A DNA stretch of 7,694 nucleotides, from contig NZ_JAWDMQ010000059.1 of the NCBI RefSeq assembly GCF_046536515.1, positions 1 to 7,694 on the forward strand, written 5' to 3'. Of the stretch, positions 5,974-7,694 are shown one piece after another. The translations under genes were made by a program, and so were the position numbers. The notes under the pieces are model-generated. The model was not told the DNA's origin. It worked only from the letters and a program-made list of their open reading frames with translations, and did not search any database. This DNA comes from Caldisphaera sp046536515. Its GTDB lineage: Archaea > Thermoproteota > Thermoprotei_A > Sulfolobales > Acidilobaceae. Position 1 is the stretch's first letter. Each line of letters opens with the position of its first letter.

Positions 5974-7446
5974 ATGTTTATTATAAAAGATTTTGAATTA
6001 GCAGGAAGAATAGGTATTTTAAAAACAAACAGAGGCATTATAGAAACTCCTGCATTTTTCCCAGTTGTAGATCCTTTAAAGCAAGATGTTGAGGTAAAAG
6101 AAATAGAGGAAATAGGATTTAATCAAATCATAACAAATGCCTATCTATCATATAAGAGGTTTGGAGAAAAAGTAATAAGTGAAGGGATTCATAGAGTATT
6201 GGGATTTGATAAAGTAATAATGACTGATTCTGGAGCATACCAGGTATTAAAATATGGGAGCATTGATATTAACCAAGAAACAGTTATGAACTTTGAAAAA
6301 GCTATTGGGAGTGATATAGCTGTTATTTTAGATAAACCAACAGGGGATACTGATTTAAAGGAGGCCGAAGAGAGCGTTGATGAAACCTTAAAAAATGCTC
6401 ATGATGCAATTAAATTAAAAGACGATAAAATTATTTGGGTTCTCCCGATACAGGGAGGAAAATACTTAAACTTGGTTGAGAAAAGCGCTAAAGAATCAGC
6501 AAATCTACCATTCGAGATGTTTGCTATAGGTAGTCCAACAGTTTTTCTTGAGAAGTATGGTTATAATTTAATAATAGATATGATTGCAACTGCAAAGAAA
6601 TACTTACCTCCGGAAAAGCCTTTACACCTTTTTGGAGGAGGTCATCCCTTGATTTTCCCATTTGCTATAGCATTGGGCGTAGATACGTTTGATTCAGCCT
6701 CATATGAATTATATGCTAAAGGTGATAGGTATATAACTGATTACGGAACTGAAAAGCTAGAGGATTTAGAATATTTTCCATGCAATTGCCCGGTTTGTTC
6801 TAAATACACCCCTAAGGATTTAATGGAAATGGACGTAAAAGAAAGAAGGAGGCTTTTATCAATACACAACCTATATGTAATTAAAAAGTCAATAAATAGA
6901 ACTAAACAGGCTATAAGAGAAGGGAGGCTCTGGGAATTTTTAGTTGAGATCTCTAGATACAGGCCGGAAGCCCAAAGTGCTTTAAGGTCATTAAGTAAAC
7001 ATATAAAGTATATTGATAGGTTTAACCCTAAATATAAAGGAAATCCTAGAGGGCTTAAATTTTATGGAATAGAGAATTCTTGGAATCCAAGAATTATTAA
7101 CTATAAATCATGGATTTTAACAAAATATGAAGCAAAAGGAAATATTTTGTTGAAACCCTATAGGGGTTGTAAAAAAGAAGATGTAAAAGGGGCTCATGTA
7201 ATATATTATGCTCCATACTTAGGTTTAATACCCTATGAAATATGCGGTCTTTATCCAACAGCCCAGTTCCATTACGTTAATCCTATATCAAGAGACGTTG
7301 AAAATGAATTGGTTAATATTATTAGAACATTTATTATAAAAAATAGGCAAAATAAAATAAAAGTAATTGCTGATAAAAACCTTTTGTTTAGTTATAGTGT
7401 AGGTGTTGAAGCAGAAAAATTAGGAGTAGAAGTTTTATGGATGTGA
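5974..7446 (+). CDS. tgtA: Archaeosine tRNA-guanine transglycosylase, PUA domain absent
   Basis: Exchanges guanine for preQ0 at position 15 of archaeal tRNAs, the first tRNA-bound step of archaeosine synthesis. The 490-residue product starts with the TGT barrel (1 to about 340). MTDSGAYQ at 83-90 carries D85, matching the active-site Asp of the family, and GVDTFDSASY at 235-244 carries D240, the expected nucleophile. The structural zinc site is CNCPVC (C270, C272, C275) with H298. Residues 340-490 resemble the C1 and C2 regions of the archaeal enzyme, but the protein stops at VLWM without the PUA domain (about 75 residues) that follows C2 in Pyrococcus TGT of about 580 residues. The ATG at 5974 is preceded by GGTGT at 5961-5965 at 8-nt spacing. 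It follows the Sm gene closely. Confidence 0.95.
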   Translation: MFIIKDFELAGRIGILKTNRGIIETPAFFPVVDPLKQDVEVKEIEEIGFNQIITNAYLSYKRFGEKVISEGIHRVLGFDKVIMTDSGAYQVLKYGSIDINQETVMNFEKAIGSDIAVILDKPTGDTDLKEAEESVDETLKNAHDAIKLKDDKIIWVLPIQGGKYLNLVEKSAKESANLPFEMFAIGSPTVFLEKYGYNLIIDMIATAKKYLPPEKPLHLFGGGHPLIFPFAIALGVDTFDSASYELYAKGDRYITDYGTEKLEDLEYFPCNCPVCSKYTPKDLMEMDVKERRRLLSIHNLYVIKKSINRTKQAIREGRLWEFLVEISRYRPEAQSALRSLSKHIKYIDRFNPKYKGNPRGLKFYGIENSWNPRIINYKSWILTKYEAKGNILLKPYRGCKKEDVKGAHVIYYAPYLGLIPYEICGLYPTAQFHYVNPISRDVENELVNIIRTFIIKNRQNKIKVIADKNLLFSYSVGVEAEKLGVEVLWM

Positions 7447-7468
7447 ACTACCCGGACTTATGGCGGGC

Positions 7469-7499
7469 ATCCTCACCTTGCGATGAGGGTTTTTATTTC
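7469..7499 (+). terminator. Hairpin plus T-run after tgtA
   Basis: ATCCTCA (7469-7475) pairs with TGAGGGT (7484-7490) through five Watson-Crick pairs extended by one G-T and one A-T pair, around an 8-base loop. T-rich DNA follows at once (TTTTTATTTCTT from 7490). It lies about 20 bp after the tgtA stop. Archaeal termination depends mainly on the T-run; the hairpin may instead be part of a structured RNA. Confidence 0.45.
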
Positions 7500-7528
7500 T
7501 TAAAGAGGCATGATTCCCTTAAAGCGGA

Positions 7529-7546
7529 AGTTCTATAAACGGAACT
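7529..7546 (+). repeat. Second small hairpin downstream of tgtA
   Basis: AGTTC (7529-7533) and GAACT (7542-7546) form a 5-bp stem around an 8-base loop, the same loop length as the hairpin at 7469-7490. No T-run follows, so it is not an evident terminator. Confidence 0.3.
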
Positions 7547-7632
7547 GTTAGTGTGAAAGAGAGGTTAAGTAGGGTTTACTATACATTAAATTTCTTATTC
7601 CCAAGGGTACAACTAGCTCTTACAGCCAAGGT

Positions 7633-7660
7633 TTATGCATAATTATTTTGAGCTATAAAA
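7633..7660 (+). promoter_or_regulatory. Palindrome plus TATA box before the next gene
   Basis: A perfect 10-bp palindrome TTATGCATAA (7633-7642) lies just upstream of a good TATA box TATAAAA (7654-7660), itself about 30 bp before ATG 7687. An inverted repeat TAGCTC (7614-7619) / GAGCTA (7650-7655) brackets the palindrome. The layout suits a promoter with a regulator site overlapping the transcription-factor B region. Confidence 0.45.
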
Positions 7661-7686
7661 ACCTTTGAGGGCTATTTATCTCTCTC

Positions 7687-7694
7687 ATGAAGGG
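7687..7694 (+). CDS. Possible start of next gene, cut by window end
   Basis: An ATG followed by AAG at the right edge lies about 30 bp downstream of a good TATA box (7654-7660). This is the spacing expected for a leaderless or short-leader archaeal gene. Only two full codons are visible, so the product cannot be named. Confidence 0.3.

Noticed and set aside
7437..7538. Short frame of 33 codons (MDVNYPDLWRASSPCDEG...) overlapping the tgtA end, vaguely like the C-terminal tail of an IS200/IS605 TnpB, next to a GGGCATCCTCACC hairpin reminiscent of such element ends
   Set aside because: No TnpB catalytic or zinc-finger motif, no start signal, and no recognisable element ends or transposase in the window. 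The resemblance is impressionistic; a search against IS ends and omega RNA families would decide.
7447..7640. tRNA, 5S rRNA, RNase P, SRP or C/D-box guide RNA in the GC-rich gap
   Set aside because: No T-loop or acceptor pairing, no RNase P or SRP core motif, and no CTGA box on either strand in this stretch.
7553..7642. GTG-started 29-codon frame downstream of tgtA
   Set aside because: No ribosome binding site, no recognisable motif, and it ends inside the palindrome; likely chance.

Overview
The window looks like chromosomal DNA from a low-GC, hyperthermophilic crenarchaeote (Thermoproteota). Three features support this: an archaeosine-type tRNA-guanine transglycosylase, a two-domain Sm-like archaeal protein of the SmAP3 type, and an archaeal type IV pilus gene set with class III (PibD-type) prepilin signals. 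Promoters are archaeal (TATA boxes, near-leaderless first genes) and ribosome binding sites are of the GGTG type. A Caldisphaera-like member of the Acidilobales would fit the base composition, but this genus guess rests on overall character and not on a match.

Layout. Bases 1-153 are an upstream regulatory region. Bases 154-4983 (+) are a compact five-gene pilus cassette: a secretion ATPase, two half-size T2SF membrane platform proteins, and two pilin-like proteins. The first three genes abut or overlap. A 55-bp gap with a candidate second promoter precedes the pilins, which overlap each other by 23 bp. The second pilin converges on a minus-strand 4HBT hotdog thioesterase gene (4980-5411), their stop codons overlapping in the four bases TTAA. 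An 89-bp divergent promoter region then leads to a plus-strand RNA-metabolism pair, SmAP3 (5513-5959) and tgtA (5974-7446), separated by 14 bp. Bases 7447-7694 have no recognisable gene. They hold a GC-rich stretch with two hairpins (the first followed by a T-run, possibly a terminator), then a palindrome plus TATA box just before an ATG at 7687 that probably opens the next gene.

How the genes work together. The ATPase would drive assembly from the cytoplasm, the two T2SF proteins would form the inner platform, and the two pilins, cleaved by a prepilin peptidase encoded elsewhere, would form a glycosylated surface filament. The set parallels the Sulfolobus Ups/Aap pilus operons, except that the single long F protein appears here as two proteins. 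SmAP3 and TgtA both act on RNA and are probably co-transcribed.

Main points for a second look: the split platform; a regular GGTGN-N5-start geometry that implies an ATT start for the second pilus gene; a large Tyr/Asn/Ser-rich second pilin with many N-glycosylation sequons; loss of the usual uridine-binding residues in the Sm protein; a TgtA without a PUA domain; and the GC-rich structured segment after tgtA. I saw no CRISPR array, tRNA, rRNA or intact mobile element.
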